From positions 1 to 35,089 of the forward strand of contig DATGUN010000089.1 of the NCBI GenBank assembly GCA_035301285.1: a DNA stretch of 35,089 nt. The letters run 5' to 3'. The position numbers were made by a program, and so were the translations under genes. Below are positions 1-7,457 of the stretch, in pieces. The stretch's first letter is position 1. Each line of letters begins with the position of its first letter. The DNA is from DATGUN01 sp035301285 (GTDB taxonomy: Bacteria; Bacillota; Bacilli; Bacillales; Amphibacillaceae). Under the pieces are notes generated by a model. The model was not told the origin of the DNA and did no database searches. It was given only the letters and a program-made list of their open reading frames with translations.

Positions 1-83
1 CCCATAATCTGAAGTCGTTTCAAATGTGATTTACTGTAAAATTCGCTATACTTAACATGAAATTCATTAAGGAGGTTCATTAA

Positions 84-1268
84 ATGGATGTATTTCAAAA
101 AGTCGTAGATCGTAAACAAACACGCTCGGTTAAGTGGGATATGTTACAAGATGTTTTTCAAACAGATGATGTCTTACCAATGTGGGTAGCTGATATGGAC
201 TTCAAAGCTCCAAAAGAAGTTAATGATGCATTATGTAAGCGAGCTGAGCACGGCATTTATGGTTATACCGTCATTGATGATGAGGTTAAACAGACGGTAA
301 CCCATTGGGTAAAACATCGGCATAATTGGTCAATCGAAGAGGACTCACTCAGTTTCAGTCCGGGTGTTGTGACAAGCCTACACATTGCTATCCAAGCATT
401 AACCGATCCGCACGATAAAGTGCTTATCCAAACACCTGTCTATACGCCCTTTTATAATGTTATTAAAGCCCATGAACGGAGGATTATCAAAAATCCCCTC
501 ATTTTAGAAGATAATTATTATAAAATTGATTTTACAAACTTTGAGGACAAACTTAAAGAAGGTGTTAAAGCATTTATACTATGTTCACCTCATAATCCTG
601 TAGGACGGGTTTGGACAAAAGAAGAACTCGAGGAAATCGGTCGTCTTTGCATTAAACATAATGTCATCATGCTGTCTGATGAAATCCATGGAGATCTTAC
701 ATTTCCCGACCATATTCATATTCCTCTAGCATCACTCTCAAAGGAAATTGCCGATAACACTGTCACATGTATGTCGCCGTCCAAAACATTCAATTTGGCT
801 GGGCTACAAGCATCCTACATCATCACACCGAATAAAAGCATGAAGGATAAAATTGATGAAACACTGCAGGCACAAGGATTGGGCATGCTTAATACCATGG
901 GGAATACGGCTCTTGAAGCAGCCTATAAATACGGGGAAGAATGGCTGGACACATTGCGCTCTGTTATTCAAGAACATTACACATATGTGAGGGACACCAT
1001 CCATAACCAAACAAGCAATTTAAGAGTCAGCCACTCAGAAGGGACGTATTTACTTTGGATTGACTGTAGCGGGTTGGGACTTGATAGCGACGAACTCGAA
1101 ACATTTATGATCAAAGAAGCTAAAGTTGGCCTGAATAAAGGTGAATCTTATGGTGAAGAAGGCGATCAATTTATGCGCATGAACTTGGCTTGTCCAAAGG
1201 AAACACTTGAGGAAGGCGTTAAACGCATTGTCAAAGCGGCAAACAATCATAAAAATGCATCATTTTAA
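84..1268 (+). CDS. patB: PatB/MalY-type PLP-dependent C-S lyase
   Basis: This is a 394-aa fold-type I PLP enzyme of the MalY/PatB cystathionine beta-lyase group, which splits C-S bonds of cystathionine or cysteine and has aminotransferase ancestry. Visible marks are the N-terminal WVADMDF signature (about 34-40), SPHNPVGRVW (168-177), SDEIHGDL (198-205) with the PLP-contacting Asp, and the Schiff-base lysine K234 in SPSKTFNLAG. Length matches the family (about 390 aa). The ATG follows GGAGG at 71-75 with 8 nt spacing. A hairpin terminator follows directly, so it is probably monocistronic. In B. subtilis patB lies beside kinB-kapB, which matches kapB lying 1.1 kb downstream here. The cytoplasmic lyase role is well supported; the exact substrate is inferred. 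Confidence 0.93.
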   Translation: MDVFQKVVDRKQTRSVKWDMLQDVFQTDDVLPMWVADMDFKAPKEVNDALCKRAEHGIYGYTVIDDEVKQTVTHWVKHRHNWSIEEDSLSFSPGVVTSLHIAIQALTDPHDKVLIQTPVYTPFYNVIKAHERRIIKNPLILEDNYYKIDFTNFEDKLKEGVKAFILCSPHNPVGRVWTKEELEEIGRLCIKHNVIMLSDEIHGDLTFPDHIHIPLASLSKEIADNTVTCMSPSKTFNLAGLQASYIITPNKSMKDKIDETLQAQGLGMLNTMGNTALEAAYKYGEEWLDTLRSVIQEHYTYVRDTIHNQTSNLRVSHSEGTYLLWIDCSGLGLDSDELETFMIKEAKVGLNKGESYGEEGDQFMRMNLACPKETLEEGVKRIVKAANNHKNASF

Positions 1269-1284
1269 CGTAATACATGCATAA

Positions 1285-1315
1285 GGGGATCCCTTAAGGG
1301 TCCTCTTTATTTTTC
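1285..1315 (+). terminator. Rho-independent terminator of patB
   Basis: GGGGATCC (1285-1292) pairs with GGGTCCTC (1298-1305) as an 8-bp stem with two G-T wobbles and a 5-nt loop, followed by TTTATTTTT. The T-run overlaps the last codons of the convergent sodC-like gene. Confidence 0.75.
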
Positions 1316-1933
1316 TGCTTCCGTTGGATCGGATGGTGATTCACCTTTCTTCTCTTTCTTATCGATCGTTCCACATAAAATTCGTTTCCCCGACTTTCCA
1401 CTCGGTTGTGAGATTCCATCATCTGCATCTTCCGTAATGACAACAGATGACCCTTTCAATGTATTTTTTCCATCTTTTAATGTCGCATCTATAACCGTCA
1501 CCTCCCCTTTCATCTTACCGTTTGAATCTGCTTTGATATTAGGCATATCACCTAAGTGAGCCCCTTTGGAATTCATGAGTCCATGTTTTTTGCCTTGTGG
1601 ATTCAAATGGTTCCCTGCATCTTTGAAATCTTTCCCCGAACATTTAGCGTATTCATGTACATGTATACCGTGAAAGCCAGGTGACAATCCTTCGACCTTT
1701 ACTTTTGCATTTACACCTTCAGGATCTTCGCTCAGTTTTACAGTACCGACCATATCGTTTGAGATATTATACATATCGACTGTTCGTGCAGTTTTTTGAT
1801 CACAGCCTACAAGAATGACAAATATACAAACAATACCTATAAGATACAGTTGTTTGTATAAATATTTTTTGCTGTCGGGATGATAATATTTTGTATGAGT
1901 TTGTACTTTTTCTTGTCCTGAATCATTTCTCAA
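1307..1933 (-). CDS. sodC: Cu/Zn superoxide dismutase-like lipoprotein lacking one copper ligand
   Basis: A 208-aa SodC-family protein related to B. subtilis YojM. The N-terminus has a basic patch, a hydrophobic stretch and a lipobox ending at C44 (LVGC), so it should be a lipid-anchored extracellular protein. SOD landmarks are present: H91-V-H93, bridging H109 in AGNHLNP, H117, H126 and D129 for zinc, the disulfide pair C98 and C187, and R184 before C187. The last copper histidine, expected before the EDADD segment, is T167 (codon ACG). Loss of copper ligands is known for YojM, so dismutase activity is doubtful. The start is TTG behind AAAGGGTGG; no ATG is available. The gene is convergent with patB and sits where kinB lies in B. 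subtilis. Confidence 0.88.
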   Translation of the reverse strand: MRNDSGQEKVQTHTKYYHPDSKKYLYKQLYLIGIVCIFVILVGCDQKTARTVDMYNISNDMVGTVKLSEDPEGVNAKVKVEGLSPGFHGIHVHEYAKCSGKDFKDAGNHLNPQGKKHGLMNSKGAHLGDMPNIKADSNGKMKGEVTVIDATLKDGKNTLKGSSVVITEDADDGISQPSGKSGKRILCGTIDKKEKKGESPSDPTEAEK

Positions 1934-2020
1934 TTTGCTTATCCACCCTTTCCTCGTTCTATAGTATCAACCAACTATCATAGAATAAACGGAGAAAAGA
2001 CGAATTAAATCAAAAGAAAA

Positions 2021-2051
2021 TAAAAAAAGCCTTCCTTGGATAAGAAAAGCT
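2021..2051 (-). terminator. Rho-independent terminator of the small membrane-protein gene
   Basis: On the minus strand AGCTTTTCTT pairs with AAGGAAGGCT (4-nt loop ATCC; wobbles included), followed by a run of seven T and further T-rich sequence. It lies just downstream of the 2064-2261 gene. Confidence 0.7.
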
Positions 2052-2063
2052 CTTTACAATTGC

Positions 2064-2261
2064 TTATTCATTGTGATTATCTGTCTTATGTTTCATACGA
2101 TTGATATTGTATTTTTCATCCACTTTTTTTTCTTCTTTTTTGGATATCTTTAAAATAAAATACATGGTTACAATAGCCGCAATTACGAATAAAAGCAATA
2201 TAATGATACCAGGTATATATTCTGATTTATCATCGGGGAAATAAAGAAATTCCATTGTCAT
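2064..2261 (-). CDS. small single-pass membrane protein, unknown function
   Basis: A 65-aa protein that I do not recognise. It has a short acidic N-terminus (about residues 1-16), one strongly hydrophobic segment of about 20 residues rich in Ile, Leu and Val, then a highly charged lysine/glutamate tail of about 27 residues. The predicted topology is a single transmembrane helix with a cytoplasmic charged tail (positive-inside reasoning). The ATG at 2261 is chosen because AAGGA lies about 8 nt upstream; an upstream ATG in the same frame overlaps that site. A good terminator follows, supporting a real transcript. It lies between sodC and the divergent kapB. No function can be inferred from sequence alone. 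Confidence 0.6.
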   Translation of the reverse strand: MTMEFLYFPDDKSEYIPGIIILLLFVIAAIVTMYFILKISKKEEKKVDEKYNINRMKHKTDNHNE

Positions 2262-2412
2262 CACCACTTCCTTCTTCATATAAGTATACCAAAAAAATGA
2301 AGTGAACAAAATCATTCAGTAAAATGTTCGCTAATTTGCAACATTTTTGGCACAATGGAATCAAGCACACTCCTTTTTGTTGGGGTAATTATAGTATAGG
2401 AGGCTGATCATA

Positions 2413-2802
2413 TTGGCTGAAGTAGGCAGCATTGTTCTTGCACATTATAATTCTGGTTCATATATCGGTGAAGTCGTGGAAGACCGCGGGGAACGAAGTC
2501 TTATTAAAGTTCTGGCAGTCAAGAAGCATCCACTCCAAGGAGATATCCATAATTACGGACAAGTGGAAGGTGTTTTTTTTCACGAAAGAAAAGCTCTCGC
2601 CTACCAGGAAAAAATGAATGTCAAAAAGCCGGCGATACATCCATACAACGAAGACATTCCTGACTATGTGGAATCATTGAAAAAGGCCGTTGATGAAGCA
2701 AAAGAAAAATTGAAAAAGAAAGATACATCATTCAACCAACTCGCCCTTAAAACACTGGAAAGGCTTGAAGAAGAAACCTATAAACCCATATATTCTTCTT
2801 GA
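2413..2802 (+). CDS. kapB: kinase-associated protein B (KapB)
   Basis: A 129-aa protein matching KapB, named in B. subtilis as an accessory of the sporulation histidine kinase KinB. The N-terminal half is a small beta-rich domain (VGSIVLAHYNSGSYIGEVVE, then GDIHNYGQVEGVFFHERKAL), followed by a charged helical tail (about 78-120, many Lys/Glu). The start is TTG at 2413, preceded by AGGAGG (2398-2403) with 9 nt spacing. No signal peptide or lipobox is seen, so despite the historic lipoprotein label it looks cytoplasmic. In B. subtilis the order is patB-kinB-kapB; no kinB is present here. KapB may serve another kinase or a KinB encoded elsewhere. Confidence 0.85.
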   Translation: MAEVGSIVLAHYNSGSYIGEVVEDRGERSLIKVLAVKKHPLQGDIHNYGQVEGVFFHERKALAYQEKMNVKKPAIHPYNEDIPDYVESLKKAVDEAKEKLKKKDTSFNQLALKTLERLEEETYKPIYSS

Positions 2803-2856
2803 AAGCATCCATAAGGATTTTAAAACCATGAAAGCACCGAGGGTGATGTCAGTCGT

Positions 2857-4035
2857 TTAAATGGTCGGTATCTTCAAGTCTTTCTTTTTCTTGACTGGCT
2901 TTCCGTATATCAATGTGGTAATCTTCGGTGCGTAATTAAATAAGACCATTCCAATAAAGGCACTTATTATAATATATATGCCAGCAAACACCTTTATCGA
3001 TCCTGTAGCAACACTTGCAATGACGACCGAAAATTCTCCCCTGGCACACATGGATAATCCTGCGCGTAATGAAACCCGTTTCGTCAAACCATACATTCTG
3101 CCACCGATGATCCCGACCAAAATCTTGGCAATCGTCGTCCATACGATCACAACGACCAATAGTATCGGAAAGGGAACACCTGCACCAAGATTTATCGTGG
3201 TTCCAAAATAAACAAAAAAAGTCGGAATAAGTAAATCTTTGACAGGGTTGACCATTCCACCAACCAAATCCACTTTTTTGATTTCTGCAAGCATGACACC
3301 TGCCAAAAATGCACCGAGTACTTCCGACAATCCCAAGAACATGGCAAAACCACTATATGTAACGGCAATACCGACTAACAAAGCAATTCGCAGATCATCA
3401 TCATCCATCTTTTGCAAAAAATCTTCAAATTTCTTGAAAAGCGTTTTCCCCAAAACAATGGCAATCGTTGCTAACACGATGATCTTACCCATCAGTATCA
3501 TCAAATCAGAGCTATGAAACGCATTACCTGTGTTTAAAGCAATGAGAATCGCTACTACAATTGGAGCAATGAGATCCTCAAAAATCAGGATACCCAATAC
3601 AAATTCAGTTTCCGTATTAGCCATACGCCCTTTATCGTCCAATAATTTAGCAGTGATGGATGAACTCGTTGCATATGTCATACCTGCTAATAAAAATGAG
3701 GTGAACCAATCCATTCCAAACGAAAATGCAATCACCATCGTCATCACTAAACTGAGGATAATATCAAGAATCCCTGTCGTCCAGATTTTTTTGGCGATAT
3801 CTCCGAGACGTTCAGTGCTGAATTCAAGGCCTAACATAAAAAATAACAGCACAATCGCAACTTCACTGGAAAAATGCAAAATAACGTTATGATCAAGCAC
3901 CCCTGCCAAGGCAACACCAAATAATATATATAAAATAATATTCGGTAAAATAGTTTTCAGTGCAATAAATCCTAATATGAATATACCTATTAAAACGAGA
4001 CCAGCATCTAATAATACAGGTAGGTTACTGAACAC
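2857..4035 (-). CDS. khtU: K+/H+ antiporter, CPA2 family (KhtU/YhaU-like)
   Basis: A 392-aa polytopic membrane protein of the monovalent cation:proton antiporter-2 family (Kef/KhtU type), with about 11-12 hydrophobic segments and a short basic cytoplasmic tail (KPVKKKKDLK). The FFMLGLEFS segment near residue 65 and GVAVTYSGFAMFLGLSEVLGAFLAG-like helices near 220-245 are typical of the family. Unlike KefB/C it has no fused TrkA-N domain; the regulatory domain is the separate KhtT upstream. The start is GTG, with the Shine-Dalgarno GAGGAATG lying across the khtT stop codon, so translation is probably coupled. Expected role: K+ efflux coupled to H+ for pH and osmotic balance. The khtS partner found in B. 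subtilis is not seen here. Confidence 0.87.
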   Translation of the reverse strand: MFSNLPVLLDAGLVLIGIFILGFIALKTILPNIILYILFGVALAGVLDHNVILHFSSEVAIVLLFFMLGLEFSTERLGDIAKKIWTTGILDIILSLVMTMVIAFSFGMDWFTSFLLAGMTYATSSSITAKLLDDKGRMANTETEFVLGILIFEDLIAPIVVAILIALNTGNAFHSSDLMILMGKIIVLATIAIVLGKTLFKKFEDFLQKMDDDDLRIALLVGIAVTYSGFAMFLGLSEVLGAFLAGVMLAEIKKVDLVGGMVNPVKDLLIPTFFVYFGTTINLGAGVPFPILLVVVIVWTTIAKILVGIIGGRMYGLTKRVSLRAGLSMCARGEFSVVIASVATGSIKVFAGIYIIISAFIGMVLFNYAPKITTLIYGKPVKKKKDLKIPTI

Positions 4036-4041
4036 ATGGCA

Positions 4042-4530
4042 TCATTCCTCACCCTTACAAAGTTTTGACAATGTATCGATTTGTTCGTCTTTTCCGATCG
4101 ACATGAGTACATCACCAGGATTCAAGACGGTATCTGCCTCAGGAATGGCCGTAATATCATCACCATGAACTATACCTATTATCGTTGCCCCGCTTTTATT
4201 GCGGATATCTGACTCTTCAATTGTTTTATACGCAAATATAGACTCTTCTTTTAATGTGATGTAGTCAACAATAATTTGTTTTTTAAACATTCTTATCTTC
4301 TCGACATCAACGGGTTGATAGGTCGCTCCAAGGAGTTGCGCTGCAAGTTCCCTTGTTTCATCCGAGGTTAAATCCATCACAAAATCCGCTTCATCGTTAT
4401 CTACATGATCGAAAAAATAAACCTCGCGCTTTCCCGTATGATGGACAACAATGACAAGCATGCTTTTTTCGGCTGTTTTCATGGTGATCTTCTGACCGAT
4501 GCCTGGAAGTTGCGATACAGAAATCTTCAC
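4042..4530 (-). CDS. khtT: K+/H+ antiporter regulatory subunit with TrkA-C domain (KhtT-like)
   Basis: A 162-aa cytoplasmic regulatory partner for KhtU. The N-terminal part (1-70) is a KhtT-type beta domain; the C-terminal part (about 80-160) is an RCK_C/TrkA-C domain with the recognisable pattern KSGATIIGIVHGDDITAIPEADTVLNPGDVLMSIG, cited here only as its key turns (NKSGATIIGI; NPGDVLMSIG). In the family this domain binds nucleotide (c-di-AMP in B. subtilis KhtT), which is inferred for this copy. The start is GTG at 4530 because AAGGGG lies 8 nt upstream; the GTG nine bases earlier overlaps the ribosome site. It is followed after 6 nt by khtU as a two-gene operon. Confidence 0.86.
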   Translation of the reverse strand: MKISVSQLPGIGQKITMKTAEKSMLVIVVHHTGKREVYFFDHVDNDEADFVMDLTSDETRELAAQLLGATYQPVDVEKIRMFKKQIIVDYITLKEESIFAYKTIEESDIRNKSGATIIGIVHGDDITAIPEADTVLNPGDVLMSIGKDEQIDTLSKLCKGEE

Positions 4531-4595
4531 GGTGTTCACCCCTTATCATCATTTATTTAGTATGTGCATATTGTAACCTAACATGTGAAAAAAAT

Positions 4596-4635
4596 AAAAA
4601 GCTAGAGTGATTAAAAAATACTCCAGCTTTTTTTC
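4596..4635 (-). terminator. Rho-independent terminator of ptsH
   Basis: AAAAAGCTAGAGT and ACTCCAGCTTTTT form a 13-position stem with a single mismatch around an 11-nt A/T loop. T-rich sequence follows on both strands; it lies directly after the ptsH stop, so it mainly serves the minus strand. Confidence 0.8.
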
Positions 4636-4899
4636 TTATTCCCCTAAATGTTCTTTAATAACTTCTGTGACACCTTCAAGGGCTTCATCTTCATCGTTTC
4701 CATCTACTGTCACTTTAATTTCGGCACCTGTTGGGATCCCCAGTGACATAACTCCCATAATTGATTTGAGATTTACTTTTTTATCATTATAGGAAACTTC
4801 CACTTCAGAAGAATACTGTCCAGCTTTGTTGACCAACAATGTGGCTGGTCTAGCATGTACTCCTGTTTCTGCTGTAATTGTAAATGTTTTCTCTTTCAC
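4636..4899 (-). CDS. ptsH: phosphocarrier protein HPr (stand-alone copy)
   Basis: An 87-aa HPr. H15 in TGVHARPAT is the PEP/enzyme I phosphorylation site and S46 in LKSIMGVMSLG is the HprK site, so it is HPr rather than Crh, which has Gln at position 15. The normal length is 87-88 aa. The start is GTG at 4899, 8 nt after AGGAGG. It carries sugar-phosphotransferase phosphate in the cytoplasm and, when Ser-phosphorylated, is the CcpA corepressor in this phylum. It stands alone between khtT and the divergent deoD, with its own promoter and terminator; no ptsI is next to it. Whether this is the only ptsH of the genome cannot be told from the window. Confidence 0.93.
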   Translation of the reverse strand: MKEKTFTITAETGVHARPATLLVNKAGQYSSEVEVSYNDKKVNLKSIMGVMSLGIPTGAEIKVTVDGNDEDEALEGVTEVIKEHLGE

Positions 4900-4927
4900 A
4901 ATATCAACCTCCTGTTTATTACGTATA

Positions 4928-4956
4928 ATTCTATGTAGCCCTCTTATGTTCATCAA
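4928..4956 (-). promoter_or_regulatory. SigA-type promoter of ptsH
   Basis: Minus strand: TTGATG (-35, 4956-4951) and TAGAAT (-10, 4933-4928) are separated by exactly 17 nt, each matching the consensus at five of six or four of six positions. It lies about 30 nt upstream of the GTG start, leaving a short leader. Confidence 0.6.
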
Positions 4957-5127
4957 AACATCAACATAAAATGTACATATATAATAACCTAACTATATTA
5001 TATACAACATACCCGAAATTTGAAACAAAAAACATTGTGTTTAAGCAAAACATGTCGCATTTGTTTTTATGAACATGATATGATAACGTTATTTTACAGA
5101 TATAGAAGGAATTTGGAGGGGTTTTGT

Positions 5128-5835
5128 GTGAGTGTTCATATTGGAGCAAAACAAGGAGAAATAGCTGAAAAAATTTTATTGCCCGGTGATCCACTTCGGG
5201 CAAAATTCATCGCAGAAACATATTTGAAGGATGTCAGCCAATATAATCATGTCCGCGGAATGAACGGATATACAGGTACATATAAAGGAGAACAGATTTC
5301 TGTTCAAGGAACAGGCATGGGTGTTCCATCCATTTCAATCTATGCAAATGAACTGATGGAGAGTTACGGTGTTCAGAAGTTGATTCGAGTCGGAACCTGT
5401 GGTGCCATACAAGAAGATATCAAAGTACGTGATGTGATTCTCGCACAAGGTGCAACGACAGACTCGCAAATGAACCGTATGGTTTTCAACGGCATTGATT
5501 ATGCGCCATTAGCCGATTTCAACTTATTGAAAAATGCTTATGAAACAGGGGTTGAAAAAGGGTTGTCTATGAAGGTAGGCAATGTTTTCACCAGCGATAC
5601 ATTTTACCGGGATAATGCAAAAGAAGTCAATCAACTATTAGCATCCTACAATGTGTTGGCCATTGAAATGGAAACGACTGCCCTTTATACTTTGGCAGCT
5701 AAATTCAATCGTCATGCATTATCGATTTTAACCGTTTCCGACCATATCATGACCGGTGAAGAAACAACTGCTGAAGAAAGACAAACAACTTTTAATGATA
5801 TGATGGAAATCGCTTTGGATACAGCCATTCTATAA
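5128..5835 (+). CDS. deoD: purine-nucleoside phosphorylase DeoD
   Basis: A 235-aa trimeric/hexameric-type (NP-I family) purine-nucleoside phosphorylase, which converts purine (deoxy)nucleosides and phosphate into base and (deoxy)ribose-1-phosphate in the salvage pathway. Key features are the phosphate-binding GDPLRAKFIAE (20-30), RVGTCGA (87-93), the ribose-binding EMETTALYTLA (180-190) and the catalytic D205 in VSDHIMTGE. Length equals the usual 233-236 aa. The start is GTG at 5128, 6 nt behind GGAGGGG; the frame is open further upstream but has no better site. It is divergent from ptsH and appears monocistronic. Confidence 0.95.
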   Translation: MSVHIGAKQGEIAEKILLPGDPLRAKFIAETYLKDVSQYNHVRGMNGYTGTYKGEQISVQGTGMGVPSISIYANELMESYGVQKLIRVGTCGAIQEDIKVRDVILAQGATTDSQMNRMVFNGIDYAPLADFNLLKNAYETGVEKGLSMKVGNVFTSDTFYRDNAKEVNQLLASYNVLAIEMETTALYTLAAKFNRHALSILTVSDHIMTGEETTAEERQTTFNDMMEIALDTAIL

Positions 5836-5959
5836 CACAATAGAAATGCTGCAACAAAAGTGTTACCTATAATAACCAATCATATTTTACCCCAAGTATT
5901 TACACAAAATATATCTCAGAGGGAAACATACCCAATCTTTGGAAGGGACAACTTAAATA

Positions 5960-6427
5960 GTGGACATAATGACTAACTACCCTTTTTGGGCTGCAACTGT
6001 CGGAATGGTCATCGCTCAAGTATTAAAAATTCCGATTCGTTGGTTATTGACAAAAGAATTCATCCCGAACCTTGCCTTAAGTTCCGGCGGAATGCCAAGC
6101 AGTCATTCCAGTTCTGTAAGTGCATTGGCAACAGCGATTGCTTTGACTGAGGGCTTAGGCTCCACCTTGTTTGCAGCTGTCTGTGTCTTTAGCGTTATCA
6201 TCATGTATGACTCGTCAGGTGTGCGCCGGCAATCCGGCAATCAAGCTATTTTGTTAAACCAATTGGTTCGTGACTTTCAAGCTTTTACAAGTCGAACAAA
6301 AGGGACGAGTCATGAATATGAAAAATTAAATACAATAAAAGAAATATTGGGACATGAACCTATAGAAGTTTTTTTCGGAGCGTTACTGGGGATTTCGATA
6401 GCATTTCTGTTATACGGTATTTATTAA
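5960..6427 (+). CDS. yuiD: YuiD-like membrane protein, divergent PAP2 family
   Basis: A 155-aa integral membrane protein of the divergent PAP2 family (formerly DUF212), represented by B. subtilis YuiD. The family signature is clear: SSGGMPSSHSSSVSALATA (41-59), YDSSGVRRQSGNQA (about 84-97) and, near the C-terminus, GHEPIEVFFGALLGI. About four hydrophobic segments are visible. The PAP2 relationship suggests a lipid or isoprenoid phosphate phosphatase, but the exact reaction is unknown. GTG at 5960 is used; its nearest ribosome site GGAAGGG is about 12 nt away, so the ATG at 5969 (MTNYPFW) is an alternative. It is convergent with yuiC, as in related genomes, with a 143-bp palindrome between them. 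Confidence 0.85.
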   Translation: MDIMTNYPFWAATVGMVIAQVLKIPIRWLLTKEFIPNLALSSGGMPSSHSSSVSALATAIALTEGLGSTLFAAVCVFSVIIMYDSSGVRRQSGNQAILLNQLVRDFQAFTSRTKGTSHEYEKLNTIKEILGHEPIEVFFGALLGISIAFLLYGIY

Positions 6428-6432
6428 AATGT

Positions 6433-6575
6433 AGCCTGGAATCAACATATCTCTTAAAATAAATAACACGGTGACATCTTTTCGTCTGCGTTTTCAAACC
6501 ATTAGATGTATGCGGATGTTCCTTTTCACATCCGTGCCATGTATTTAAAAGTGGAAAGTTTGTTGATTCCCGGCT
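6433..6575. repeat. 143-bp imperfect palindrome between yuiD and yuiC
   Basis: AGCC-T-GGAATCAACA (6433-6447) is the reverse complement, bar one position, of TGTTGATTCC-C-GGCT (6561-6575). Between these 15-bp ends further pairing is visible: AAATA-N-AT-NN-CACGG on the left against CCGTG-NN-AT-N-TATTT on the right, and a central CGGATGT/ACATCCG hairpin. It fills almost the whole gap between two convergent stop codons. It could act as a bidirectional terminator, but it is much longer than the other terminators here and resembles a miniature inverted-repeat element. No clear target-site duplication is seen. Confidence 0.65.
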
Positions 6576-6577
6576 TA

Positions 6578-7249
6578 TTATTTTTCTTTATTGAATACTT
6601 CCAAAGTATCATTTTCATTTAACCGTTCAAACTCACTAGCGGTAATCTCACCATCACCCATCTTAACAATAAATACATCCAATTCTTTTTTACCCCATTC
6701 TTCATAAACATCTTCAACCGTCTGAAAATAGAGGTCAATCTTATTTCCTTTTATGGCACTTCCTTTATCCGTTACGACCCCATATCCATATTCGGGTATA
6801 TACATGATGGTTCCAAGCGGATATACTTCTAAATCAGCTGCAATCGTAGAATATAATCCGCGTGTTGCTTCCACTCCTGAATACGTAATCCCGTATTCAG
6901 GATGATCCTTCGTTTTACCCGTTGATTCAACCCCAGCTGTATATCCTGTTGCAATGACTCGGTCTTTTGTGAAGTTTTCCTCCATAACTTGCTGAATTTC
7001 TTCTGGTGACTGTTTCTTTACTGGTAAAGGATGCATTTGTCCTGGTTTTTTTCCCTTTCGCGTTTTCTTGATGGGTTTTCCCTGGTTATCTTGAATGGAT
7101 TTATGACTTACCGTGTTTACCGCTTTTTGATGATTGTTCATAAAAATATCATGCATTGTTACGTTGGATATCGTGCTCAATGTCGTATATAATGCTCCAA
7201 GGAAAAGCACCATCATGACAAACCGACGTAAAAATGTCTTTTTTTTCAA
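6578..7249 (-). CDS. yuiC: YuiC-like 3D-domain protein
   Basis: A 223-aa protein with an N-terminal membrane anchor (about 10-30), a basic/proline-rich linker (KKTRKGKKPGQMHPLP) and a C-terminal 3D domain of the Sps/MltA-like double-psi beta-barrel type. The domain shows IATGYTAG, the GLYSTIAADLEVYPLGT segment and VTDKGSAIKGNKIDLYF with the conserved aspartates. Family members such as YuiC are muralytic (lytic transglycosylase-like) and act on peptidoglycan outside the membrane, related to stationary-phase and Rpf/Sps proteins. TTG at 7249 is preferred because AGAGGTG lies 8 nt upstream; the GTG at 7258 overlaps this site. Confidence 0.86.
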   Translation of the reverse strand: MKKKTFLRRFVMMVLFLGALYTTLSTISNVTMHDIFMNNHQKAVNTVSHKSIQDNQGKPIKKTRKGKKPGQMHPLPVKKQSPEEIQQVMEENFTKDRVIATGYTAGVESTGKTKDHPEYGITYSGVEATRGLYSTIAADLEVYPLGTIMYIPEYGYGVVTDKGSAIKGNKIDLYFQTVEDVYEEWGKKELDVFIVKMGDGEITASEFERLNENDTLEVFNKEK

Positions 7250-7365
7250 TGACAACACCTCTCGGATGTCATCATGTCCATTTCAAACATAATTATTCAT
7301 GATATCTTCAAAACTTCCCTCTATCAATCAGCTGATATTCTTACATTTGCAAAATCAACTGGAAT

Positions 7366-7451
7366 AATAAAAAGGTATTCTTACAGAGCATATGGAAGTG
7401 ACCCTTTGGCTATGAAAAACAATAGGTGCCACATGCAAATAAGAATACCTT
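7366..7451 (-). terminator. Long-loop hairpin/terminator downstream of yuiB
   Basis: AAGGTATTCTTA (7372-7383) and TAAGAATACCTT (7440-7451) are perfect 12-bp inverted arms 56 nt apart. On the minus strand the structure is followed by TTTTTATTATT, as in a terminator. A second inner stem (GCATGTGG with CCATATGC) extends it, so the RNA would be a long stem-loop rather than a simple hairpin. Confidence 0.6.
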
Positions 7452-7457
7452 GATATG

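Noticed and set aside
3530..3892. Plus-strand open frame inside khtU
   Set aside because: Antisense to a clear membrane protein gene; composition follows from the opposite frame.
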